Source of the DNA: Hyperthermus sp.
GTDB lineage: Archaea; Thermoproteota; Thermoprotei_A; Sulfolobales; Pyrodictiaceae
Direction of reading: 5' to 3'
Length of the DNA: 51,160 nucleotides
Assembly: GCA_003978665.1 (NCBI GenBank)
Contig: QNYQ01000028.1
Coordinates: 1 to 51,160 of the forward strand
Shown here: one piece after another, positions 8,434 through 16,333 of the stretch
How the letters are laid out: every line of letters begins with the position of its first letter
Position numbering within the stretch: the first letter of the stretch is position 1
Translations under genes and position numbers: made by a program
The notes under the pieces: generated by a model
What the model saw: the letters and a program-made list of their open reading frames with translations, nothing else
What the model was told of the DNA's origin: nothing
Database searches by the model: none

Positions 8434-9355
8434 GCAACACTCCCTCCCTCCAGTTCTTGAGCCTCTCCTTCACGTAGGAGGCCGAGGCTATAATTGGGTC
8501 TGCCATGCTTACTTCGAAGAACCTGGAGAGGGGGTTGCATTTTGCCCGGAGGAGGAAGAGGAGCCTGCTGCCAGCGAAGTCCTCGTGGAAGTCCATGTAC
8601 GCTTCAAGATTAGCTATGCCCTTGACCAGCACGATGCTTGAAGGGTCGCTGACAAGCCTCCTCGACTCGGGCAGCGCCTTTGGATGAAACACTGGAAGCC
8701 TAGAGCCCGTAGCAATTATTCTTGCATCGAGCCCGAGCCTGCCGGCAAGCTCCTCTGCCTCGCTGCTAGTAACATCTATCTCGTAGGGCTCGCTCCTGGC
8801 CACGAAGACTAGTTCGATACCGTAGCGTGAGGATAGCTTTGATGACGCGGCCATATCGAATACTGCCTCGCCAGCATTGTCGAGTACTACTACAAGCCTA
8901 CTGGCCCCCTCAAGGTCTAGGAGGCTCTCCCGTGCAACTCCCCGGTAATGGGGTTTCTCGCCGAGGCCCTTGACGAGCCTAGCGAAGCCCGGCTTGTAGC
9001 CGGGCATTGAGATGTCTATGCCGTTTGCTGCAGCCATGAACTCCAGTGCCTCGGGCAGAGTCTCCGGGATCCTTATCTGAGGAAGAGAGGAGAGGGCTGC
9101 CTTGTTGAGCTCCTCCTTTCTCGAGCGATAATAGTCCCTCACGCCAATAAGCCTCTCAACATACTCGTAGCTGGAGACGAAAACCTCGGTTCTACTAGGC
9201 CAGCTGGCCACCAGCCCAGCAGCATAAGCCAGCACGTCCGCCTCCATCCGCAGGCTCCCCGAAACCTGCTGTAGGCGGCCATGAATAAGGCAGACCAGGC
9301 ACTCCACGGGGTCGAGGGGGGGTCTTGCCGGGCTCCTCTCTCCCTTCAAGCCCAT
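8426..9355 (-). CDS. DUF89 / ARMT1-like metal-dependent phosphatase (COG1578)
   Basis: A DUF89 family damage-control phosphatase, a family that removes phosphate from overflow or damaged sugar and cofactor phosphates using a divalent metal. Evidence is the N-terminal ECLVCLI Cys pair typical of the archaeal subgroup, the core VVVLDNAGEAVFD with the metal-binding Asp and Asn, a strand ELVFVARSEPYEIDVT, and a late Lys/Gly segment IVLVKGIANLEAY. From ATG 9355 it is 309 residues, close to family length, with GGAGGG upstream. An ATG at 9433 overlaps the ABC stop as ATGA and would add 26 residues of low-information sequence; the start is not settled. It is coupled to pyrD downstream. Confidence 0.78.
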   Translation of the reverse strand: MGLKGERSPARPPLDPVECLVCLIHGRLQQVSGSLRMEADVLAYAAGLVASWPSRTEVFVSSYEYVERLIGVRDYYRSRKEELNKAALSSLPQIRIPETLPEALEFMAAANGIDISMPGYKPGFARLVKGLGEKPHYRGVARESLLDLEGASRLVVVLDNAGEAVFDMAASSKLSSRYGIELVFVARSEPYEIDVTSSEAEELAGRLGLDARIIATGSRLPVFHPKALPESRRLVSDPSSIVLVKGIANLEAYMDFHEDFAGSRLLFLLRAKCNPLSRFFEVSMADPIIASASYVKERLKNWREGVLRG

Positions 9356-9429
9356 CCCTAATGAGCCCTCCAGGGAGGGTGTAGAGGCTCTGGAGGTTAT
9401 GGGTAAAATCCTAGAGGCTTCCACTATTG

Positions 9430-10161
9430 TCATGTCCTGGGCTGCCGGGCTAGGATGCACTGGCTTGGGGAGGGGTCTCGCGAGGCGATAATTAAGCCGT
9501 CACGGATCACGAGTATCTTCTGGGCGCAGTTAGCTACCTCGGGGTCGTGCGTGACCACCACTATGGCCTGCCCCTCCCTATTGAGATCCCTGAACACCTC
9601 AACCACCTGTCTCGCGCTAGCCCTATCGAGGTTCCCCGTGGGCTCGTCAGCTAGTACTAGCTTAGGCTTAGTGACTATGGCTCTCGCTATCGCCACCCTC
9701 TGCTGCTGTCCCCCGCTCAGCTGGCTTGGCTTCTTTGCAAGCCAGCTAGCCTCTCCCCCAACCCTAAGCAGTGCCTCCTCTGCGAGCCTTCTCCTCTCCC
9801 TTGGGGGTACTCCCCTGGCTATGAGGGGGAGCTCTATGTTCTCTACTACGCTGAGTCTATTCACGAGGTTAAACTGCTGGAACACGAAGCCTAGAAGCCT
9901 ATTGCGCAGCGCTGCAAGTCTTCGGGAAGAGAGCCTTGAAGCATCCACGCCATCCACTATTACTACGCCGCTGGTGGGCTTGTCGAGAAGCCCCATAATG
10001 TTCAGGAGTGTCGTCTTCCCGCTACCGCTCGGCCCCATTACGGCCAGGAAGTCTCCCTCATAAACCGTGAGGCTAACTCCCCGGAGGCCATAGGTTACAG
10101 TGTCACCAGCCCTATACACTTTCACTACGTTGACAAGCCTAACCAGAGGCCTACGTGCCAA
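9430..10161 (-). CDS. ABC transporter ATP-binding protein, MacB/LolD type
   Basis: 243 residues containing a complete ABC ATPase: Walker A GPSGSGKTT, Q-loop FQQFN, signature LSGGQQQR, Walker B LVLADEPTG followed by NLD, and the switch His in VVTHD. The sequence style (LLNIMGLLDKPTSG) is that of the LolD/MacB/FtsE group, which powers export or mechanotransmission through separate permeases. No permease gene is next to it, so this is an orphan subunit. TTG 10161 starts 4 nt from the Sir2 stop, with GGGTAGGGG just upstream, so it belongs to the sir2-ABC-DUF89-pyrD run. Confidence 0.9.
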   Translation of the reverse strand: MARRPLVRLVNVVKVYRAGDTVTYGLRGVSLTVYEGDFLAVMGPSGSGKTTLLNIMGLLDKPTSGVVIVDGVDASRLSSRRLAALRNRLLGFVFQQFNLVNRLSVVENIELPLIARGVPPRERRRLAEEALLRVGGEASWLAKKPSQLSGGQQQRVAIARAIVTKPKLVLADEPTGNLDRASARQVVEVFRDLNREGQAIVVVTHDPEVANCAQKILVIRDGLIIASRDPSPSQCILARQPRT

Positions 10162-10164
10162 CCC

Positions 10165-10956
10165 CTACCCTCGCCCTAGCAGGCGCTCAGCCTCTCCAAC
10201 AACAAGCGGTAGAAAACTGCCCGCCCTCGCTCGGACCACGATCTCGGCCATCCAGTCAAGGCTGGTCTCGCCAAGGTTAACAATATAGAGTCTCGCCCCC
10301 CTCCTCGCAGCCTCCTCGGGAACAAGGGCTGCCGGGTAAACGGTTAGGCTCGAGCCTACAACGATAACTACTCTAGCGGCATGAGCCAGGTCAAACGCTC
10401 TCCTAAGAGCCTCCCTAGGCAACTCCTCCCCAAAGAACACTGCAGCAGGCTTCATCAAGCCGCCGCAGACCGGGCAGCGGGGGAGAACTCCACCAGCCAC
10501 CTTCACCAGCCACCTCTCAATGCTATCAGTGAACCCGCACTCCAAGCACACGGCACGCGACCCGGACCCGTGAAGCTCTATGACGTTCCTGCTTCCAGCC
10601 GCCTGGTGGAGGCCGTCAATGTTCTGTGTTACGACACCCTGAATGAGCCCTAACGCTTCAAGCCTGGCTATGGCGTAGTGGGCCTCATTAGGCTTAGCCC
10701 CCGACATGGAGCGGTAGAGTTCACTATAGAGCCTCCAGACCTCCAGGGGGTTAGCGTGGAAGTACTCGATCGTGAACTTCTCCGGCGGAATCCGACGCCA
10801 CAAGCCGCTTGGCCCACGGAAATCGGGTATACCGCTCTCAGTGCTTACACCCGCCCCCGTGAACACGAACGCGTTGCCCCCGGCCTCTACAAGAGCCTCA
10901 GCCACCTCCCTGGCAGCTTCAAGTAGGAGCTCCTTATCCTCCCTCACCTCCCTCAA
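10165..10956 (-). CDS. Sir2-family NAD-dependent protein deacylase
   Basis: 263 residues with every sirtuin landmark: NAD-binding GAGVSTESGIPDFRG, FTIEYF, TQNIDGLH with the catalytic region, ELHGSGS containing the active His, a zinc ribbon (CLECG and CPVCG), GSSLTVYPA and the C-terminal IVNLG. Crenarchaeal Sir2 deacetylates the chromatin protein Alba among other targets. The start is TTG 10956; GTG 10947 is an in-frame alternative. On the minus strand a TTAAAG element near 10995-11000 is a plausible TATA box for this four-gene run. Confidence 0.93.
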   Translation of the reverse strand: MREVREDKELLLEAAREVAEALVEAGGNAFVFTGAGVSTESGIPDFRGPSGLWRRIPPEKFTIEYFHANPLEVWRLYSELYRSMSGAKPNEAHYAIARLEALGLIQGVVTQNIDGLHQAAGSRNVIELHGSGSRAVCLECGFTDSIERWLVKVAGGVLPRCPVCGGLMKPAAVFFGEELPREALRRAFDLAHAARVVIVVGSSLTVYPAALVPEEAARRGARLYIVNLGETSLDWMAEIVVRARAGSFLPLVVGEAERLLGRG

Positions 10957-11086
10957 GGCGAACCCAGCCCCACACGCTGCCGGGCATGCTGTAGGACAGC
11001 CTTTAAGACAGCGTTCTGGAAAGCTCCCGGCTCCTCTAGAGTGTTGTGCGGGTAAGCGTTCCCCCTTCTCCTCTCGGAGGGGAGGG

Positions 11087-12367
11087 CTATATGACTAGTT
11101 TTTCTTCCTCGACTCTCCTCTTCTTAAGGCTTAGGGCGTCTGTATCGAAGACTTCGCCTCCATAGAGTATGGCCTTTTTCTCCCCCAAGGCTATTGATGA
11201 CGCTATTCTACCTATAGCGTCAGCTTTCATGATCCCGCTGCCGCTCGTCCCACCCGCCACTACGAGCCCGCTCTCCCCGTAAACGACCGGCTGGCCGTCT
11301 ATGGATAGGTCGTAGTAGCCTGCCCATGACGATTCCGGGGCCTTGTTCTCGAACTGGGGGAAGTATTCGCGGAGGACGGGGTAGATCCCATAGGTATAGA
11401 AGTGGCTCTCCGGCCTCGGGTCGGGCTCCCAGTGGAAGGGTCTGCCGAGGTGGTCGCTTACCCCGGTCCAGAAACTATTCTCCTCGGGGACGGGCCTAAG
11501 GTAGACTCCTTTTGGAAGCAGTATGAACGGTGCCGTGGAATACTCGTTGAATCCCTCGGCTTGGAGCAGGCGCTTAAGCTGGCTTGTTGACGCACGCAGC
11601 ACGAACACCTGCCTCTTCTTAGGCTTAGCTCCAGCATCAACGCCGGCCTTGTCGAGAACCCTCTGGGCCTCAGCACCCATTGCCGCTACAACAGCGTCAG
11701 CCCTTACCTCGCCGCCCTTGGAGAGGCGCACACCCTTCACCAGGGGCTTCTGCCAGGGGAGGGGCTCGTAGGGTAGCCCTAGGGGTTTCTCGGCCTCAAT
11801 TATCAAGCTCTCAACAATAGTGTTAAACATGAACTCGACGCCTGCTTCAACGGACTTGGCATAGTAGTATTCTACCAGCTTCTCCGGCCTCATAATGCCT
11901 GCCTCCTCTGCCAGGATGCCCGCAACGATATCCTTAAGGCCCATGAGCTCTGCCTCCTCGCTGCCAGCAACCCTAACCCTAACCCCGAGCAGCTCTTCGA
12001 GCACGCTCGGCTCGTAAACCCGGTAGCCCAGCCCTCTCTTCTCCAGCTCGCCGAGCACGGGCTTTACAGCCTCATACAGCTCCTCGTCCAGGAGGAAGAG
12101 GTAGCCTACATGCTTCAGCCCGAGATCGAAGCCCTCCCTTTCCTGCACATGCCTATAGAATCTTATACTGGTGGCTGCGAGAGCCATGTTTGTCTTAGAG
12201 TAGAAGAAGGCCCTGAACGCTCCGGCACTCCTCCCCGTGTCGCCGTGGCCCGGCCCGCTGTGACGGTCTACTACAAGTATTCTACAGCCGCTACACTTCC
12301 TGGCCAGATGGTAGGCTGTGGATAAGCCTACTATGCCGGCACCCACCACTATGAAGTCATACCTCAA
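11087..12367 (-). CDS. FAD-dependent oxidoreductase, DAO/sarcosine oxidase-like
   Basis: 426 residues. The N-terminus has a dinucleotide-binding fold, FIVVGAGIVGLSTAYHLA, followed by a strand ending in acidic VVDR. The DAO-family second region GDTGRSAGAFRAF follows, and the C-terminal FAD contact VVAGGTSGSGIMKADAIGR is present. Such enzymes oxidise amino acids, N-methyl amino acids or glycerol-3-phosphate; the substrate cannot be read from the sequence. The predicted substrate domain is about residues 90-330. The start is TTG 12367. A pyrimidine/purine inverted repeat follows the stop (around 11052-11085), consistent with transcription ending before sir2. Confidence 0.85.
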   Translation of the reverse strand: MRYDFIVVGAGIVGLSTAYHLARKCSGCRILVVDRHSGPGHGDTGRSAGAFRAFFYSKTNMALAATSIRFYRHVQEREGFDLGLKHVGYLFLLDEELYEAVKPVLGELEKRGLGYRVYEPSVLEELLGVRVRVAGSEEAELMGLKDIVAGILAEEAGIMRPEKLVEYYYAKSVEAGVEFMFNTIVESLIIEAEKPLGLPYEPLPWQKPLVKGVRLSKGGEVRADAVVAAMGAEAQRVLDKAGVDAGAKPKKRQVFVLRASTSQLKRLLQAEGFNEYSTAPFILLPKGVYLRPVPEENSFWTGVSDHLGRPFHWEPDPRPESHFYTYGIYPVLREYFPQFENKAPESSWAGYYDLSIDGQPVVYGESGLVVAGGTSGSGIMKADAIGRIASSIALGEKKAILYGGEVFDTDALSLKKRRVEEEKLVI

Positions 12368-12435
12368 TATACTGGTAGCCCTCCGGCAGGGAAGCCTCGA
12401 TGGCTGGCGGCTAGTAAGCGTTGTCGAGGCTGTCT

Positions 12436-13272
12436 TTAAGGGGCTAGCGCCAGCAGTATTGAGAGGAGCATTGTGTAGAGCATCAGCCTACGCATCTCCC
12501 TCCACCCTAGCCTACGCAGCTCCTCTGCTGTAGGGTTGACCTTCAGCCTGCTGGGAACGTTTAGTGCAAACTTCACTGTGGGCTCCACGGCAGCGATCAG
12601 TGTTGTAGGCTCTGCTACAGCTGATATGAGGGGGGCTGGGAGCCAGATGAGGAGTGGGATTAGCCTATTCATGTTCCTCCAGGGCAGCAGGGTCTCCACG
12701 TAAGCTGTGGTGGCTATATTGTATATTGTGAGGAGTATCCAGAATAGCAGTGCTGGCCTCGGAGGGGGCCCGGCTATCGAGGAGAGTGTTAGTGCTGGGA
12801 GTACTGGTATAGAGGCGCCTACAATGTATGTTATGGCTGAGTGGGGGCCGTAGAGCATGTACATGGAGCCGTAGGCGGCCATTATAAAGCCGGCGGATGC
12901 GAGGAAGCGCAGAGGCATGCCCCCCGTAAGAAGGGAGATCAGGTAGGGCGCCGTGTTCACCGCTCCTATAGCGGCAAGGCGGCCGAACCTACGTGACCTA
13001 GCAAGGCTAAATGCAGCATCAAAGCTTACGAGATGAGTAAGCAACGCTAGCAGGGCCAGGAACAAGTATGGTAGGGGTGGCCGAGAGAACATTAACCCTA
13101 CGATCCCGCTGAGAAGGATCATGCCGGCAACACTCGGCTCCCGCGGCAGCAGCTTCCTCAAGCCAGCCAAACCCTCCCCTCCCCCAAGCACCGGGCCTTC
13201 TCGTGGGCTGAACAGTCGTGATAAAATTCTCCTGGGAGGCACTCTCCATATAGTCTTCTTTACTGCCAGCAC
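12436..13272 (-). CDS. Membrane protein with about eight spans, unknown (possibly YwiC-like)
   Basis: 278 residues from GTG 13272. An Arg-rich cytoplasmic N-terminus of about 45 residues is followed by seven or eight hydrophobic helices, among them VAGMILLSGIVGLMF, PYLFLALLALLTHLV and ALLFWILLTIYNIATTAYV. The last helix follows LRRLGWREMRRLMLY. The layout, with a late helix after a basic GWxExxR segment, loosely resembles bacterial YwiC-like proteins, but this is weak. It is divergent from argS, with under 60 nt between the starts. Function unknown. Confidence 0.5.
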   Translation of the reverse strand: MLAVKKTIWRVPPRRILSRLFSPREGPVLGGGEGLAGLRKLLPREPSVAGMILLSGIVGLMFSRPPLPYLFLALLALLTHLVSFDAAFSLARSRRFGRLAAIGAVNTAPYLISLLTGGMPLRFLASAGFIMAAYGSMYMLYGPHSAITYIVGASIPVLPALTLSSIAGPPPRPALLFWILLTIYNIATTAYVETLLPWRNMNRLIPLLIWLPAPLISAVAEPTTLIAAVEPTVKFALNVPSRLKVNPTAEELRRLGWREMRRLMLYTMLLSILLALAP

Positions 13273-13330
13273 TCACATCCAAGCCCTCTGGGTGTGCCAG
13301 AGGTTGGCGTGTAAGGTTACGAGCAAGGAC

Positions 13331-15295
13331 GTGTATGAGCTCACGCCCTTTAGAATCATCGCGCGCGGCGTCTCGCGCGCGCTTGAGAGTCTTGGGGTTC
13401 AGGTTGAGGAGAGGACGGTGGAGTTCATTGTGTCCGAGAGCCCCAACCCTGCCTACGGCGACTATGGCGTCCCCTTGGCGCGTTTCGCTAGGAGTCATAG
13501 TGTCGGGTTTGAAGAGCTTGCTTCAAGAACTATTCGTGCTCTCTCCTCCGAGCCCGTCGTGGAGTCTGTGAAGACTGTTCACGGCTTCCTCAACATTAGG
13601 GTTAACGCTGCGGTGGCTGCGAGGGCGCTTGTTGAGGCTTATCGATGTGAGGGAGAAGGCTTCGGCATGGTGAAATCAGAGAGGCCTCTACGGATCGTCG
13701 TGGAGCATACTAGCGCCAATCCTGTCCACCCGCTTCATATCGGGCATGCTAGGAACGCCTGCCTGGGCGACACGTTAGCCCGCCTCTTGAAGGCTAGGGG
13801 TCATAGTGTTGAGACAAGATTCTACGTCAACGATATGGGTAGGCAGATAGCAGTAATGGTTTACGGGTTTATCCTTGCTGGCCTAGAGGATGTGCCAAGC
13901 AACGTTAAGCCGGACCACTACATAGGCTTAGTGTATGCTATCACTCACACACTAGCCGATATTGAGCAGTTGAAGAGGCTCCTGGAGAGGCTTAAGGCCG
14001 AGGGGCGAGACGAGGAGTATCGTGAGAGGCTTAGGGAGCTTGACTCTCTCGTGGCTGATGCTTCGAGGCTTAGGGAGAGGAATCCAGAGCTCTTCGACAG
14101 GATAGCTGAAGCGATCAAGGGGAGGAACCCCGAGGAGGACATACAGGAGTTGATGAGGAAGTACGAGTACAGGCTTGATAGTAGCGTGGTTAGGCTTTTC
14201 CAGAGGCTCGTGTCTAGGTGCCTCGAGGGCTTCAGGAAGACACTGAGGGAGCTTGGCGTAAGCGTTGACAAGTGGGATTGGGAGAGCAGGCTGGTATGGG
14301 AGGGGGTGGTTGGCGAGATCCTGGAGAAGGCTAGGCTTTCTCCTTACGCTGTAACCTATAAGGATGCCCTGGCCCTAAACCTGCAGCCCCTCCTCTCCGA
14401 CCCTAGTCTTAGAGAGAAGCTTGGTGTCCCCCAGGGTTATGAGGTTCCACCTCTAATACTGCAGAGGAGTGATGGGACTACGCTCTACACTACAAGAGAC
14501 ATAGCGTACAGTATTGTGAAGTTTGCTGAGACTGGGGCGCAGAAGGTGATTAATGTTATTGCGGCCGAGCAGAGGCTGGAGCAGTTGCAGGTTAGGCTGG
14601 CACTTATAGCGCTCGGGTATATGGACTATGGGTTAAACATGCTACATTACGCTTACGAGATGGTTAACCTGCCGGGCAGGAAGATGAGTGGGCGTAGGGG
14701 ACGGTACGTCACGCTCGACGAGCTCCTGGCCCAGGCAAGGAGCCTGGCCCGGGAGGAGGTGGAGAAGAGGAGCCCGCAGCTCCCCGACAGCGTTAAGGAC
14801 GAGGTGGCGAAGGCCGTTGGCACTGCTGCCGTAAGGTACTCCCTCGTATCGGTTGCCGCCCCGAAGCCCCTAACATTCAACGTGAAGGACGCGTTGAACT
14901 ACGAGCAAAACAGCGCCCCCTACGTGCTCTATGCTCACGCCAGGGCTTCAAGCATACTGGCCAAGGCCAGGGAGAGGGGCATAGAGCTTGACTGGAGCGG
15001 CATAGGCTACGACGAGGCAGCCAGGAACCCCTTGAGGAGAGCGCTGGTGCTGCACGTGCTTAACTACCCTTACGTCTTTGTTAAGGCAGCTGACGAGTAC
15101 AAGCCAGAGCTTCTCGTAGCCTATCTCAACAGGCTTGCAGACCTATTTAACAAGTGGTATACCAGCGGTGACAGCGTGGTCAACGAGCCTAATCCCGCTG
15201 CAAGGAACTTTAAGCTGGCATTGGTGAATGTTGTAAAGCAGGTGCTAGCCAACACTCTAAGCATACTGGGCGTGAAGCCTCTCGAGAGAATGTAG
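13331..15295 (+). CDS. argS: Arginyl-tRNA synthetase
   Basis: Charges tRNA-Arg. The ArgRS-specific N-terminal domain is followed by the class I catalytic core: the HIGH motif appears as HPLHIGHARNA, the KMSKS-type loop as GRKMSGRRG, and the C-terminal helical anticodon-binding domain contains the characteristic YVLYAHARASSI and ends VKPLERM. The frame is open from 13121, but that extra part overlaps the divergent membrane gene and is unlike ArgRS. GTG 13331 begins the typical YELTPFRIIARGVSRAL helix and gives 654 residues, normal for archaea; TTG 13304 is a second choice. Confidence 0.95.
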   Translation: MYELTPFRIIARGVSRALESLGVQVEERTVEFIVSESPNPAYGDYGVPLARFARSHSVGFEELASRTIRALSSEPVVESVKTVHGFLNIRVNAAVAARALVEAYRCEGEGFGMVKSERPLRIVVEHTSANPVHPLHIGHARNACLGDTLARLLKARGHSVETRFYVNDMGRQIAVMVYGFILAGLEDVPSNVKPDHYIGLVYAITHTLADIEQLKRLLERLKAEGRDEEYRERLRELDSLVADASRLRERNPELFDRIAEAIKGRNPEEDIQELMRKYEYRLDSSVVRLFQRLVSRCLEGFRKTLRELGVSVDKWDWESRLVWEGVVGEILEKARLSPYAVTYKDALALNLQPLLSDPSLREKLGVPQGYEVPPLILQRSDGTTLYTTRDIAYSIVKFAETGAQKVINVIAAEQRLEQLQVRLALIALGYMDYGLNMLHYAYEMVNLPGRKMSGRRGRYVTLDELLAQARSLAREEVEKRSPQLPDSVKDEVAKAVGTAAVRYSLVSVAAPKPLTFNVKDALNYEQNSAPYVLYAHARASSILAKARERGIELDWSGIGYDEAARNPLRRALVLHVLNYPYVFVKAADEYKPELLVAYLNRLADLFNKWYTSGDSVVNEPNPAARNFKLALVNVVKQVLANTLSILGVKPLERM

Positions 15296-15316
15296 CAGGC
15301 GGAAACCCAGGCCTGC
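15295..15316. terminator. Small hairpin between convergent argS and radical-SAM-like genes
   Basis: GCAGGC at 15295-15300 pairs with GCCTGC at 15311-15316 across a 10-nt loop. It lies exactly in the 27-nt gap between two convergent genes, so it may end transcription from both sides. Confidence 0.4.
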
Positions 15317-15322
15317 CACAAG

Positions 15323-16201
15323 CTACCAGACAATCACCTCCCTGTGCATAGACCTTACCCTTCTAGTATTGCACACGATCAGCCTTTGCTGCGCCCCACA
15401 ATAAGGACATACCACAAGGCCCTCTCCCTTAACGTTGACCTTCACTCCCCAGGGCCTACGTTCTACGAGCACTCTACCGCAGCTGGTGCATGTAGTGTTT
15501 AGGAGCGTGTAGCTCTCCTCGGGGTGGGGGTAGACGTTGAGGTGTTTTTCGCGTAGTTTCTCAGCAAGGCTGTAGGCTGCGTCGCTTGCCCCGTTCAATG
15601 CAACTATGTGCAGCGCTGCCTCAGGGTACTCGGCTGCGAGAGAGGAGATGGTGGTTTTCGCTCTCTTGTCCCCGTCATAGTAGGTTATTATCTCGAGTAT
15701 GGGAAACACGTCGTATATCCTCCTTAGCCTCTCCACCACCCTATCGAAGCCCGGCGGTATCTCGTAGGGTGGGGTATACTCGAATACCACTGCCCTGAAA
15801 CCAGCAGCATACGCTTCCTCTATCACCTCTCTGCTAATAAACCCCATCGTCGAGAACGCTACATACTTTACACTCCTCCAGCTCTTCATCGCTAGTGTCG
15901 GCAGCCCGAGACCTTTATCCCTAAGCTGAGCTAAAGGCTCGGGCCCGTCTAGGAGAAGAATTTCTGGAGATAGCAGCGGCAGCCTTGCTGCCAGCTCTCT
16001 TTCAGTCAACACGCGCTGCTCAAGGGGGTCGGCGTCAACTATGCTGCTCCACCTACACACCCTACACCTCCAGGGAGAGCCTGGGATTACGAGGCGTAAT
16101 ACCGCCCCGCCGGGGCAGAGGTGGTAGAGGTAGAGGTCTTCGGCGGCCGCCATGCTTGCATAGAGTATTTTAAATCCCTCTCCTATGATACTAGTAGGCA
16201 A
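15323..16201 (-). CDS. Degenerate radical-SAM (AmmeMemoRadiSam / PflA-like) protein
   Basis: 292 residues. The C-terminus, with TCTSCGRVLVERR followed by a second CPYCG pair, matches the zinc-binding tail of COG1180 radical SAM proteins from the Memo/AMMECR1 system. At the N-terminus, LYLYHLCPGG and PGSPWRCRVCRW occupy the place of the cluster loop, where active relatives have CxxxCxxC. Here the first Cys is Ser (codon TCT rather than TGT), leaving SxxxCxxC. The N-terminal zinc domain of longer relatives is absent. TTG 16201 is chosen because GGAGAGGG precedes it with 8-nt spacing; ATG 16153 is an alternative. It may be an inactive paralog or use another ligand. Convergent with argS, divergent from mpgS. 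Confidence 0.6.
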   Translation of the reverse strand: MPTSIIGEGFKILYASMAAAEDLYLYHLCPGGAVLRLVIPGSPWRCRVCRWSSIVDADPLEQRVLTERELAARLPLLSPEILLLDGPEPLAQLRDKGLGLPTLAMKSWRSVKYVAFSTMGFISREVIEEAYAAGFRAVVFEYTPPYEIPPGFDRVVERLRRIYDVFPILEIITYYDGDKRAKTTISSLAAEYPEAALHIVALNGASDAAYSLAEKLREKHLNVYPHPEESYTLLNTTCTSCGRVLVERRPWGVKVNVKGEGLVVCPYCGAQQRLIVCNTRRVRSMHREVIVW

Positions 16202-16266
16202 GATTGTTTCCCTCTCCTATGGATCTCTGGCTCTCTTTTCGTTCCGGTGCAGCCCGGCGTGGGCGG

Positions 16267-16325
16267 TTATATTGCAAGAAGACTATACATACTGGTAAGC
16301 GCTTACTCTAAGAGAGATCCGGGTG
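16267..16325 (+). promoter_or_regulatory. mpgS promoter with 12-bp palindromic operator candidate
   Basis: Two TATA-like elements (TTATATTG at 16267-16274 and ACTATACA at 16282-16289) lie upstream of a perfect 12-bp palindrome GTAAGCGCTTAC at 16295-16306. A GGGTGG ribosome-binding site at 16320-16325 precedes ATG 16334. A dyad between the TATA box and the expected start of transcription is where archaeal repressors commonly bind, so expression of the compatible-solute operon may be regulated here. Confidence 0.5.
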
Positions 16326-16333
16326 GCTCTTAA

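Noticed and set aside
13121-13330. N-terminal extension of the argS frame
   Set aside because: The frame is open but overlaps the divergent membrane gene and is unlike ArgRS N-termini; GTG 13331 gives the expected start.
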